A stretch of DNA of 64,000 nucleotides. Origin: Bifidobacterium simiiventris (lineage in GTDB: Bacteria > Actinomycetota > Actinomycetes > Actinomycetales > Bifidobacteriaceae). Made by a program: the position numbers and the translations under genes. Shown piece by piece: positions 56,178 through 63,645 of this stretch (positions within the stretch are counted from its first letter, which is position 1; each line of letters starts with the position of its first letter). Under the pieces are notes generated by a model. The model was not told the DNA's origin, did no database searches, and was given only the letters and a program-made list of their open reading frames with translations. Location of the stretch: positions 248,001 to 312,000 of the forward strand of contig NZ_JAHBBG010000002.1 of NCBI RefSeq assembly GCF_019331715.1, written 5' to 3'.

Positions 56178-57398
56178 TCAGCGATCCGCAGCCAGTCGAG
56201 ATTCGATCTTCTCGGCTGGCTGTTTCGTATTGGTCGCATGGGCGACCGCCTGCGCGTCCGCCACGCCGTTGGCCGCCGCCGACGCCGCGATGTCGAGCCG
56301 GTCGGCCTGCACGCGTACCAGCTGCATCTGCACACGGTCGGCCTCGATCGCCGCGATCTGACGAGAAAACACGATGAACCAGCCAAGGAAGAACGCGCAT
56401 GCCAGCGCCTCGAGATTCGTGAGCGTATCGTAGCCGCGCAGCATGTAGATGCCGAACCCAGCGCAGATCGCGATCGCCAGATCGGAGATCGCGTACATCG
56501 CCTTCGGCATGCGCGGCGCCAGCCACGGCAGCGCGAGCAGCAGCACGCCCATGATGAGCGGCAGACCCTTCGCACACACGTTGTGCATGATGTAGTGCGG
56601 CGTGTAGCGGAACACGCCGATGCCGACGAACGCGAGTCCGGAGACGGTCAGCAGCAGCGAGAGGATCGCGATGCGCACCTTGAAATGCTTGATCTCGGGA
56701 TGGTCGACCTCGTCGCCGTACTGTTCGTGCCACAGCCGCTCGAGCCGCTGCGTGGTGATCAGTTCGGACACGGCGAAGTAGCTGACGATGATGATGCACG
56801 TGCCGGCGAGGATGAGCGTCGCGTTGAACATAGTCGCCGCGAACGTGGTGCGGTCGCCGAGTTGCGAGAAGTTGTTGTGATACCAGTACGGGTCGTCGGT
56901 GGTCAATCCTGCGGTGCTGACTCCCGAGATCACGAAGAACGGCAGCAGCGAGGCGAGCGTCTTCGCGTTCATGAGTTCGGCCTGTACGAACGTCATGTAG
57001 CCGGCCACGCCCGCGAATCCGGCGCAGGCGGCCGGCATGTAGCCGGCGAGCAAGTGCATGCCCATCACCGTGTTCACGACGCTGAACAGGGCGAACGAGG
57101 ACAGGAAGATCGTGGCCGCGTACACGACCGACAGTGCGAGGATCTCGAAGATGCGGCGGATCGGCACCCACCAGCCGTGCTTGAGCGTGAACGAACGCGA
57201 GTTGCTCGCATAGCCGATCACGAACGAGATCACACCGCATGCCGCGATGATGGCCGCCGCCACGCTGAACCGGCGTTGCGTCACCTGCCAGATCGCGGGG
57301 GCGAGGTCAAGATACAGTTTCATGCCGAAGAACGCGACGATCGCGCAGATCAGGAACGACACCAATCCCAACGTCTCCGCCCGCTGATGCCGTCCCAT
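56178..57398 (-). CDS. Multi-span membrane protein, unknown function
   Basis: 406 residues from the ATG at 57398 behind GGGAGG. About nine membrane helices are visible, ending near residue 355; the last 50 residues are Ala/Arg-rich and cytoplasmic. The loop TTDDPYWYHNNFSQLGDRT between helices 5 and 6 resembles the conserved outer loop of DUF998-like proteins, but I am not certain. It converges with glgX and lies 200 bases from tRNA-Pro. No neighbour suggests a substrate. Confidence 0.65.
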   Translation of the reverse strand: MGRHQRAETLGLVSFLICAIVAFFGMKLYLDLAPAIWQVTQRRFSVAAAIIAACGVISFVIGYASNSRSFTLKHGWWVPIRRIFEILALSVVYAATIFLSSFALFSVVNTVMGMHLLAGYMPAACAGFAGVAGYMTFVQAELMNAKTLASLLPFFVISGVSTAGLTTDDPYWYHNNFSQLGDRTTFAATMFNATLILAGTCIIIVSYFAVSELITTQRLERLWHEQYGDEVDHPEIKHFKVRIAILSLLLTVSGLAFVGIGVFRYTPHYIMHNVCAKGLPLIMGVLLLALPWLAPRMPKAMYAISDLAIAICAGFGIYMLRGYDTLTNLEALACAFFLGWFIVFSRQIAAIEADRVQMQLVRVQADRLDIAASAAANGVADAQAVAHATNTKQPAEKIESRLAADR

Positions 57399-57610
57399 CG
57401 GTGAACCTCCCTGCCGTGTTCGCGCCGTATTGCGCTCCGACCTCATTGTAGTAGGGGAGCGGATGGCGCGGCATATGCCGTTTTGTGGCAGGGTGCGATC
57501 GCATGGTGCGATCGCATGGCCGAACGTGGGCGTGTCAGTCACGTCCACGCGTCCGGTACAATGGGTGATTGTCGTTTTCGCGTGGGCATGATTGTGCGTG
57601 ACGACGGCAT

Positions 57611-57684
57611 CGGGGCGTAGCGCAGCTTGGTAGCGCGCCTGCTTTGGGAGCAGGATGTCGCAGGTTCGAATCCTGTCGCCCCGA
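57611..57684 (+). tRNA. tRNA-Pro(TGG)
   Basis: 74 bases with a perfect acceptor stem (57611-57617 with 57677-57683), anticodon stem CCTGC/GCAGG with loop TTTGGGA giving TGG, T arm CGCAGG-type with TTCGAAT, and discriminator A. Accessory genes start directly downstream. Confidence 0.95.
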
Positions 57685-57779
57685 CAAGAATGGCGGAATT
57701 TCAAGGGTTTTGGTGTCCTTGAGATTCGGGTCTCTGTCGATCGGGTACTAATCGGGTACATTGCTGGGGTTGTTTTCCC

Positions 57780-57935
57780 TTATTCCAGAGGAACGACGAT
57801 CTGCTGTTCGACCCATTGGTCGAGGTCTCGTCGTCGGTATCGGATCAGGCGTCCGATCTTTGCGTACGGGAGTTCCCGTCGTTGCTGCTTTTGATCCATC
57901 GGATACTGATACATCAGCGTGTTTCTTCCTGTCAT
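57780..57935 (-). pseudogene. Excisionase-like HTH fragment
   Basis: Up to 51 codons from the ATG at 57935. The C-terminal part (RRELPYAKIGRLIRYRRRDL and DQWVEQQ) is the recognition half of a MerR/excisionase-type HTH used by integrated elements. The upstream half of the domain is missing or out of frame. No integrase is nearby. It lies about 95 bases after tRNA-Pro, with the repeated 8-mer TCGGGTAC (at 57750 and 57762 approximately) between. Most likely a remnant of an element that used the tRNA as its attachment site. Confidence 0.6.
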
Positions 57936-57989
57936 GTGACGAGACCTTCTCGTCGCGTCACACCTATGCGGCGAACGACGGGCGGAGAC

Positions 57990-58025
57990 ACGAAGACCCG
58001 CCCATGGCAATGAGCGGGTCTTCGT
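57990..58025. terminator. Hairpin downstream of the toxin gene
   Basis: A perfect 12-bp stem (57990-58001 and 58014-58025) with a 12-base loop lies 68 bases past the toxin stop. Confidence 0.6.
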
Positions 58026-58092
58026 CGTATCGTTTACGGGTCGGTGTGGCGCGGGTCTCCGATTGCCGTTGGAGCGGCGTCTCACGTTGTCG

Positions 58093-58572
58093 TCATCGAT
58101 TGGATAGGGGTATGAACATCATCTTCGACCGGTCGATGTGCCTGAATCCGTAATGCTCGTAGAAGCGGGTCGCCTGTTCCGTGGCGGGTTCCACCATGAG
58201 CGCCCGCGCTCCCACGATTTCCGCGGCGTTCATCGAACGGATGATGGCGTCGCGGAGCAGTTGTCCTCCGATGTGCTGCGTCTGGTAGCGTATGTCCACT
58301 CCGAGCATGCCGAGCAGAATGACCGGGATCGGGTCGGGGGTGTTGCGTTTCAGCCATCCGGAGGATTCGCCATGGCTGACGCTGTAGGCGCTGAGCGTAT
58401 AGAAGCCGACGAGCGCATCGTCTGTGAAGACGCCGTACGCCACTGCGGTATGCTGTCGGGATGATTTGAGCAGGTGCCTGGCAAGCCAGTCGTTGATCAG
58501 AGGAAGACCGCAGTCGAATCCGTCGATATGGTCTTCCTGTCGTATGCGGCGTGGTCTTGAGATGTCGTTCAT
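58093..58572 (-). CDS. TacT-like GNAT toxin
   Basis: 159 residues from the ATG at 58572, overlapping the antitoxin stop by four bases (ATGA). The sequence is a GNAT fold of the toxin subgroup: DGFDCGLPLINDWLARHLL near residue 16, GFYTLSAYSVSHGE, the acetyl-CoA strand LLGMLGVDIRYQTQHIGGQL and the end RFYEHYGFRHIDRSKMMF. Family members acetylate the amino group on charged tRNAs and so block translation. Pairing with a DUF1778 protein supports the call. Confidence 0.9.
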   Translation of the reverse strand: MNDISRPRRIRQEDHIDGFDCGLPLINDWLARHLLKSSRQHTAVAYGVFTDDALVGFYTLSAYSVSHGESSGWLKRNTPDPIPVILLGMLGVDIRYQTQHIGGQLLRDAIIRSMNAAEIVGARALMVEPATEQATRFYEHYGFRHIDRSKMMFIPLSNR

Positions 58573-58841
58573 TGCCAGATGGGTTTCCTGCCGATCAGTT
58601 CCAGCGTCTGTTCGGGCATGGGGCCGTCCAGCGCGGATGCGAAGGATTCCCACGCCTCGTCGTCCAGTTGGATGGTGTGCGAGGACCTTATGTCCCGCTC
58701 GGCCGCATCCAATAGGTTCGACAGCGCCCACTGGGATGAGGATAGTCCTTTGTATTCGGCCGCCTGATCGATCCGGTCTCGCTGATCCTGTGTCAGCCGC
58801 ATTTCGAAACGGCTGCTTTTCGTTGTATTTGCACTCACCAT
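58569..58841 (-). CDS. TacA-like antitoxin (DUF1778)
   Basis: 90 residues from the ATG at 58841. The N-terminal half is a ribbon-helix-helix DNA-binding domain (RFEMRLTQDQRDRIDQAAEY, then GLSSSQWALSNLLDAAERDI). The C-terminal half (IQLDDEAWESFASALDGPMP) is the toxin-wrapping tail. An earlier in-frame start exists, but the -10 hexamer at 58849 fits this one. It should neutralise the toxin and repress its own promoter, probably through the repeats at 58851. Confidence 0.9.
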   Translation of the reverse strand: MVSANTTKSSRFEMRLTQDQRDRIDQAAEYKGLSSSQWALSNLLDAAERDIRSSHTIQLDDEAWESFASALDGPMPEQTLELIGRKPIWQ

Positions 58842-58848
58842 GCCATTT

Positions 58849-58867
58849 ATTGTACGGCAAATGTACG
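58849..58867 (-). promoter_or_regulatory. Promoter and direct-repeat operator of the toxin-antitoxin pair
   Basis: On the minus strand TACAAT (58849-58854) lies 7 bases before the antitoxin ATG. CGTACA occurs at 58851-58856 and again at 58862-58867, 11 bases apart. This spacing fits a ribbon-helix-helix repressor. Confidence 0.5.
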
Positions 58868-58991
58868 ACCGTTGGCCGTTCGTGGCCAAAGACATCGTCA
58901 CGCCCTCTTTCCGGTGTAGTGCTCTATTGGCCCCCAAGGGTAGCCTCCTGTTGGAGTGAATCCCCTCAAATGCGGGACGGTCATATTGGAC

Positions 58992-59030
58992 GAAGGCCGG
59001 TCGTCCGATGTTCATGGATGACCGGCCTTC
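58992..59030 (-). terminator. Hairpin at the end of the broken surface-type gene
   Basis: A perfect 11-bp stem (58992-59002 and 59020-59030) that extends further with a mismatch. Confidence 0.6.
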
Positions 59031-59310
59031 CGATCTTTGAATTGATTAACCCCGAAATCCTCTCTGTCGCCGGTTCGGTTGCAGGGGACGACGGTGCCGG
59101 GTTTGCCGTCGGTGCCGCCTGGCACACACGTTGTCGTTGGTGTCCGCGTCGCTGGAGTTCCACCAGTTGGTGCCTACCTCATGCTCCTGCTGAGCTGGCT
59201 GTTGTATCGTCTGCTGCTGCGTGGTGTTTTGGGGTGTCGTCGGCTGGTCGGTCTGCTGCTGTGGGGGTGACCGTCGTCTGCGGGGTTGTGTTCGTGTGCG
59301 GATTTGGGAT
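59012..59310 (-). pseudogene. Frameshifted Gln/Thr/Pro-rich gene fragment
   Basis: No single frame is open through the region. One frame reads a Gln/Thr/Pro-rich stretch ending HEVGTNWWNSSDADTNDNVC. The next continues in a different frame as VPGGTDGKPGTVVPCNRTGD. The join falls at a GTGTGT repeat, and one extra GT would connect both parts. Upstream, a CAG-rich stretch shows a similar shift. The product would look like a linker-rich surface or secreted protein. No start or signal peptide survives. Confidence 0.45.
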
Positions 59311-59444
59311 CAAGCCATTATTGCGACTGCATCGTGGGATGTTTACTGTATCGGAGGAGGATTGCCGCGCTATGTGCGTGTCGCGATTTGACGGAATCGC
59401 GATTGGCCTATACAGTACCTATCTGTTGTCTGAACAACGCACTC

Positions 59445-59532
59445 GTCCGGGTGGCGGAATGGTAGACGCGCTAGCTTGAGGTGCTAGTGCCTATTTTATA
59501 CAGGCGTGTGGGTTCAAGTCCCATCTCGGACA
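59445..59532 (+). tRNA. tRNA-Leu(GAG)
   Basis: 88 bases, class II. Acceptor stem 59445-59451 with 59525-59531 (one G-U), anticodon stem CTAGC/GCTAG with loop TTGAGGT giving GAG, and a long variable arm closed by GCCT/AGGC. Discriminator A. Confidence 0.93.
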
Positions 59533-59631
59533 CGAGCGAAACCCCCGTGGAAACACGGGGTTTTCTTGTATCTGTCGCTGATCGCGGCGGCATATGCCGT
59601 CATATGCTTGCCTGATAAGGAGGGACCTCAC

Positions 59632-60021
59632 ATGCTCGTTGCGTCATGCGTGTTCGCGATGCTTGCCGGTCTGCTTCACGTGCTGATCTTCGTACTGGAA
59701 TCGTTCCGGTGGACAGATCCGAAGACGATGCAGACGTTCTCCATCGACTCGGTCGAAGAGGCCGAAGCGACGAAGGAGATGGCCTACAATCAGGGATTCT
59801 ACAATCTGTTCCTTGGCATCATGGCCTTGGCCGGTGCCGTGACCGTCCTGGCCGGGCATCATACCGTCGGCATCACGCTGATGGCGACGGGCACGCTGTC
59901 CATGGCGCTCGCCGCCGTGGTGCTGTTCGCGGGCAGCCCCGACAAGTGCGGGGCGGCCGTCAAGCAGTTCGCATTCCCCGCGCTCGCGCTGGCGTTCCTG
60001 CTGATCTCCGTCGTCCTGTAA
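59632..60021 (+). CDS. DUF1304 family membrane protein
   Basis: 129 residues from ATG 59632 behind AAGGAGGG; the frame is open upstream into the tRNA, which is spurious. Four membrane spans are visible, starting MLVASCVFAMLAGLLHVLIF, with the family segment FRWTDPKTMQTF in the first outer loop and GFYNLFLGIMALAG in the second span. Function of the family is unknown. It begins a group of five genes on the same strand. Confidence 0.9.
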   Translation: MLVASCVFAMLAGLLHVLIFVLESFRWTDPKTMQTFSIDSVEEAEATKEMAYNQGFYNLFLGIMALAGAVTVLAGHHTVGITLMATGTLSMALAAVVLFAGSPDKCGAAVKQFAFPALALAFLLISVVL

Positions 60022-60091
60022 GAGGCTTGCATCGCGTCGCACTGGCGACTGTTCGCGATCGACCGGCGTAGACAATCGCAAGGTGAATCAT

Positions 60092-60586
60092 ATGGAGCAT
60101 CCAATACCGTTGCGTATCCGCGCATACCGACCGGATGATGCCGCCGCGACGATGGATGTGTTCCGCCGCGCCGTCACCGAGACCGCGTCGCGTGACTACG
60201 ACGACGAGCAAGTTCGCACGTGGGCCGGCAATACGGGAACATCGACGCAGTGGGATGCGCGGCGGTCGGCCGTACACACGTGGGTCGCTGAGACGACGGA
60301 TCGCCGGCCATTGATCGTGGGCTTCATCGATATCGACGACGACGGCTATATCGACATGCTGTTCGTTGATCCCGCGGTCGCGCGTCGCGGCGTCGCCTCG
60401 CGACTGTTCGACCAGGCGGAACAGTATGCGGCGGCCAACGATATCGCTCGGCTCTCCGTCCACGCCAGCATCACCGCGCGGCCGTTCTTCCGCCGTCACG
60501 GGTTCCGCACGGTCGAAACACGTCACCCGCGCATCGGCGAGGTGACGTTCGTCAACTATCTCATGATCAAACCGATGCCGGTATGA
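60092..60586 (+). CDS. GNAT family N-acetyltransferase, first of two near-identical copies
   Basis: 164 residues from ATG 60092, which has AAGGTG at six bases; GTG 60083 is an alternative. The fold is complete: IRAYRPDDAAATMDVFRRAV, acetyl-CoA loop in DPAVARRGVASRLF and the ending RPFFRRHGFRTVETR. It resembles YafP-like acetyltransferases. The core of the gene is repeated at 62283 with no gap over 444 bases. The stop overlaps an ATG of the downstream kinase frame. Confidence 0.92.
   Translation: MEHPIPLRIRAYRPDDAAATMDVFRRAVTETASRDYDDEQVRTWAGNTGTSTQWDARRSAVHTWVAETTDRRPLIVGFIDIDDDGYIDMLFVDPAVARRGVASRLFDQAEQYAAANDIARLSVHASITARPFFRRHGFRTVETRHPRIGEVTFVNYLMIKPMPV
60116..60559 (+). repeat. 444-base direct repeat, copy 1
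   Basis: Aligns without gaps with 62283-62726, at roughly 93-95 percent identity by eye. It covers nearly all of the GNAT coding region; flanks differ. Confidence 0.9.
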
Positions 60587-60594
60587 TCGATGCC

Positions 60595-61167
60595 ATGCGC
60601 ATTGCGATCATCGGATACAGCGGCAGCGGCAAATCGACGTTGGCGAGGAAGCTCGGCGAACGGTTGGCCATCCCGGTCATGTACCTTGACCAAGTACACT
60701 GGCTGCCCGGATGGAAAGAACGTGATGACGATGACGCTCGTGCCGTCGTCGCCACGTTCATGAACGATCACGAATCGTGGGTCATCGAAGGCAACTATAC
60801 GAATCTGCTGTATGACGAACGCATGACGCAAGCCGACGTCATCATCGTCATGCTGTTCGGCCGATTCCGATGCTTCGCGCGGGCCGTTCGCCGCTGGCTG
60901 CGCTACCGCGGCGCCAGTCGACCGGACATGACGCCAGGCTGTCCGGAGAAGATCGATGCCGAATTCGCATGGTGGCTGCTCATCAAGGGACGCAATGCCG
61001 CCCGCCGGCAACGATTCGTCGACACGGCGCATGCGCATCCCGACACGGCGATCATCGTACGCAATCCCGCGCAACTTGCACGTATACGCCGATATCGGAT
61101 GATCCGCAGGAACAACCGGCAGACGGATGCAGTGACGGCTGCGCGACCGTATCGGAATCACCGCTGA
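60595..61167 (+). CDS. FlaR-like P-loop kinase (DNA topology modulation protein)
   Basis: 190 residues from ATG 60595, where the fold naturally starts (MRIAIIGYSGSGKSTLARKL). A -10-like TATGAT ends 7 bases before it; the coupled ATG 60583 at the GNAT stop is the alternative. Walker A is at residue 7-15. The signature YLDQVHWLPGWKERDDD and WVIEGNY are typical of FlaR-type adenylate-kinase relatives. Despite the family name, the activity is probably phosphorylation of a nucleotide. Its partner here, if any, is unknown. Confidence 0.88.
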   Translation: MRIAIIGYSGSGKSTLARKLGERLAIPVMYLDQVHWLPGWKERDDDDARAVVATFMNDHESWVIEGNYTNLLYDERMTQADVIIVMLFGRFRCFARAVRRWLRYRGASRPDMTPGCPEKIDAEFAWWLLIKGRNAARRQRFVDTAHAHPDTAIIVRNPAQLARIRRYRMIRRNNRQTDAVTAARPYRNHR

Positions 61168-61284
61168 TGTCGGTGTCCGTCATGCAATGGGCGTATTGCC
61201 GGTATGCGGCAAACGTAGCATCATGATCGTCAGTCATATGTGAGACGCATGGTTGAAACGGTCAGAAAAAGGAAGGGACGGCAT

Positions 61285-62250
61285 ATGGTCACGTCGCATC
61301 GCAGTCGGGTAGTGATCGTCGGCACGGGCAGCGTCGGCGCGGCGACCGCCGGTGCCATCGTCCTGCAAGGGTTGTGCGATGAACTGGTGCTCATCAACCA
61401 TAATCCCGACAAGGCGTCCGGACTGGCCATGGACCTCATGGACGGCTCCGATTACACGGGTCGGTTCGTATCCATCCGCCGTGGCGACTGGCCCGACTGC
61501 CGCGATGCCGACATCGTGATCGTCACGGCCGGGCCGAAGCCGAAACCCGGCGAGACGCGGTTCCAGGAGCTCGGTGCGGCCATCGACATCGTCGATCCGA
61601 TCCTGTGCGCCATCCGCGATTCCGGATTCGACGGCATCCTCATCATGGTCTCCAATCCGGTCGACGTGCTCAGCTGGTTCGCATGGAAGCGCACCGGGCT
61701 GCCGCGCGCCCAGGTCATCGGCTCCGGCACGGCACTCGACACATCCCGCATGAAGGCGATCATCGGCGACATCACCAGGCTCGACCCGCGCATGGTGTCC
61801 GGCTATGTGATCGGCGAACACGGCGACTCCCAGTTCGTGCCGTGGTCGACAGTCTCGTTCGTCGGCAAAAGCTTTACCCGATATCTGCAGGACAATCGGT
61901 CCCGTTATGCGGATATCACCTTGGATGGCATCGAGGAGCGGACGCGGCGGCGCGGTCTGCTCATCAAGTCGCTGCGCGGCGGCACCAGTCAGGGCATCGC
62001 CGCCACCGTGGCCGGACTGGCGCGCACGATCCTGTGGGACGAGCGGCGCGTGGTCCCTGTCTCCACGCTGATCGACGGCGAATACGAATACGACGAGCAC
62101 GACGTGTTCCTGAGTCTGCCGGTCGCGTTGAACGCCGACGGCGTGGGTGATTTCGTCGACCTGCATCTCGACGAGAGCGAACTGGCCAAGTTCCATCGGT
62201 CCGCGAGCATTGTGCGGGAGCATTGCGCGATGATCGCAGACCGCCTGTAG
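61285..62250 (+). CDS. L-lactate dehydrogenase paralogue (L-2-hydroxyacid dehydrogenase)
   Basis: 321 residues from ATG 61285 behind AAGGAAGGG. The Rossmann loop VVIVGTGSVGAATA, catalytic His in GEHGDSQFVPWS near residue 178 and the substrate Arg in SNPVDVLSW-GTALDTSRM region are intact. The mobile loop reads AGPKPKPGETRF; the residue that sets lactate specificity is normally Gln and is Pro here. The loop and the SGFDGILIMVSNPVDV segment recall L-2-hydroxyisocaproate dehydrogenases. It may act on a bulkier 2-oxo acid than pyruvate. It lies between two copies of a GNAT gene, apart from other fermentation genes. Confidence 0.85.
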   Translation: MVTSHRSRVVIVGTGSVGAATAGAIVLQGLCDELVLINHNPDKASGLAMDLMDGSDYTGRFVSIRRGDWPDCRDADIVIVTAGPKPKPGETRFQELGAAIDIVDPILCAIRDSGFDGILIMVSNPVDVLSWFAWKRTGLPRAQVIGSGTALDTSRMKAIIGDITRLDPRMVSGYVIGEHGDSQFVPWSTVSFVGKSFTRYLQDNRSRYADITLDGIEERTRRRGLLIKSLRGGTSQGIAATVAGLARTILWDERRVVPVSTLIDGEYEYDEHDVFLSLPVALNADGVGDFVDLHLDESELAKFHRSASIVREHCAMIADRL

Positions 62251-62267
62251 AGGGGCGCTTGGCCGTG

Positions 62268-62798
62268 ATGGTGCCTGTGTACATCCGCACATACCGACCG
62301 GAGGACGCTGCAGCGACGATGGATGTGTTCCGCCGCGCTGTCACCGAGACCGCGTCGCGTGACTACGACGACGAACAGGTGCGCGCGTGGGCTGGCAATA
62401 CGGGAACATCGACGCAATGGGATGCGCGGCGGTCGGCCGTGCACACGTGGGTCGCTGAGACGGCGGATCGCCGGCCATCGATCGTCGGTTTCATCGATAT
62501 CGACGACGACGGGTACATCGACATGCTGTTCGTTGATCCCGCGGTCGTGGGTCGTGGCGTGGCTTCGCGACTGTTCGATCAAGTGGAGCGGTACGCGGCG
62601 GCCAGCAATATCGCTCGGCTCTCCGTCCACGCCAGCATCACCGCGCGGCCGTTCTTCCGCCGTCACGGGTTCCGCACGGTCGAAACACGTCACCCACACA
62701 TCGGCGAGGTGACGTTCGTCAACTATCGTATGGTGAGGGAGATTCGGTTCCCGGGATTTTTCCGGAACAATCCCGGGAACCGAACCATGTCCATATGA
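62268..62798 (+). CDS. GNAT family N-acetyltransferase, second copy
   Basis: 176 residues from ATG 62268. The core (IRTYRPEDAAATMDVFRRAV to RTVETRHPHIGEVTFVNY) is nearly identical to the gene at 60092. After that the copies diverge: here the frame runs on through a palindrome (62743-62784), adding about 18 residues (IRFPGFFRNNPGN) that the first copy lacks. The palindrome probably inserted at the old gene end. The start is less certain because no good ribosome site is present. Confidence 0.85.
   Translation: MVPVYIRTYRPEDAAATMDVFRRAVTETASRDYDDEQVRAWAGNTGTSTQWDARRSAVHTWVAETADRRPSIVGFIDIDDDGYIDMLFVDPAVVGRGVASRLFDQVERYAAASNIARLSVHASITARPFFRRHGFRTVETRHPHIGEVTFVNYRMVREIRFPGFFRNNPGNRTMSI
62283..62726 (+). 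repeat. 444-base direct repeat, copy 2
   Basis: Partner of 60116-60559. See that entry for the extent of identity. Confidence 0.9.
62743..62784. repeat. Palindromic element, copy 1 (within the GNAT 3' end)
   Basis: A perfect 16-bp stem (62743-62758 and 62769-62784) with a 10-base loop. The core TTCCCGGGATT is shared with the element at 62861. Confidence 0.75.
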
Positions 62799-62860
62799 AC
62801 ATGCACATGCGCGTCATGATGCGGTTGCCCGTCGTCAGGATGTTCGTTATTGTGCGGTTT

Positions 62861-62900
62861 CCGGTTCCCGGGATTGTCCCGGAACAATCCCGGGAACCGG
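62861..62900. repeat. Palindromic element, copy 2
   Basis: A perfect 17-bp stem (62861-62877 and 62884-62900) with a 6-base loop. Nearly the same sequence as copy 1, 118 bases downstream. It may be a terminator or a REP-like element. Confidence 0.75.
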
Positions 62901-62996
62901 ATTCATACAGAAATCCTGTATCACACGTTGCTCTACCTGGACAGATGCCCAATAATCAAGGCATCAAATACCCGGACACAGGGGAGCGAGCATATC

Positions 62997-63611
62997 ATGA
63001 AACGTCCGTCACATATCCGCACCGGCATCCTGCCGCGCATAATCATCGCCGTCGGCGTGGCCCTCGCCCTCGCGGCACTGCTGATCCCGCTGGGACGGTC
63101 GCTAACCGTGCGCGCGTCCTATGCGCACGTCGCCATCACGTCATCCGACCAGTGGGCCGATCATTGCAGCGATATCACAGCCGATGACGAGGCGCTCGCG
63201 ATCGATCGTACGCGTGCCGTCATGATCAATGGCCAAGCCAATCCGCTGATGTGCACCTTCCGCGATCCGGCCTCCGCGTTGCGCGCGTTCCGTGACACCG
63301 CCGATCTGTCTGATATTCAACGGCACTGCATCCTGCCATTGAACGTGCTGACCTGGCGGTGCTATGCGGGCTGGGTCGCCGGGCATGCGCCGTACGATGA
63401 TCCGCGGATCGCCGCATTCTTCGACATCTACGAGAACACGGACGACAACGACCGCATCGTCACGACGCTCGCCGCCATGCAGCGGCGCGCCGAGGACGGC
63501 ACGCTCACCGACACACAGCTGAGCGAACTGGCCATGCTGTTTCCCGACTATGCGCCCGTCAGCCGGTATATGCATACGTATGCGGACGATGCGGCGACGG
63601 TCGATGACTGA
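62997..63611 (+). CDS. Membrane-anchored protein, unknown function
   Basis: 204 residues from ATG 62997 behind GGGGAGCGAG; the frame is open upstream across the palindrome, but that is not used. One N-terminal span (IIIAVGVALALAALLIPLG) leads to an outer domain with four Cys (DHCSD, LMCTF, RHCIL, WRCYAG), which could form two disulfides. Acidic residues dominate the C-terminal half. No family recognised. A related small gene, now broken, follows at 63646. Confidence 0.65.
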   Translation: MKRPSHIRTGILPRIIIAVGVALALAALLIPLGRSLTVRASYAHVAITSSDQWADHCSDITADDEALAIDRTRAVMINGQANPLMCTFRDPASALRAFRDTADLSDIQRHCILPLNVLTWRCYAGWVAGHAPYDDPRIAAFFDIYENTDDNDRIVTTLAAMQRRAEDGTLTDTQLSELAMLFPDYAPVSRYMHTYADDAATVDD

Positions 63612-63645
63612 CGTCGACATAACCGGTCGATTGAGGGAAGCTGAT

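Noticed and set aside
57685..58092. An intact prophage or integrative element next to tRNA-Pro
   Set aside because: Only an excisionase-like fragment is visible; no integrase, replication or structural genes, and no clear second attachment site.
58424..59479. 351-codon plus-strand frame through the toxin-antitoxin island
   Set aside because: It runs antisense to TacA and the broken gene and into tRNA-Leu(GAG); composition is Cys/Trp/Arg-rich noise.
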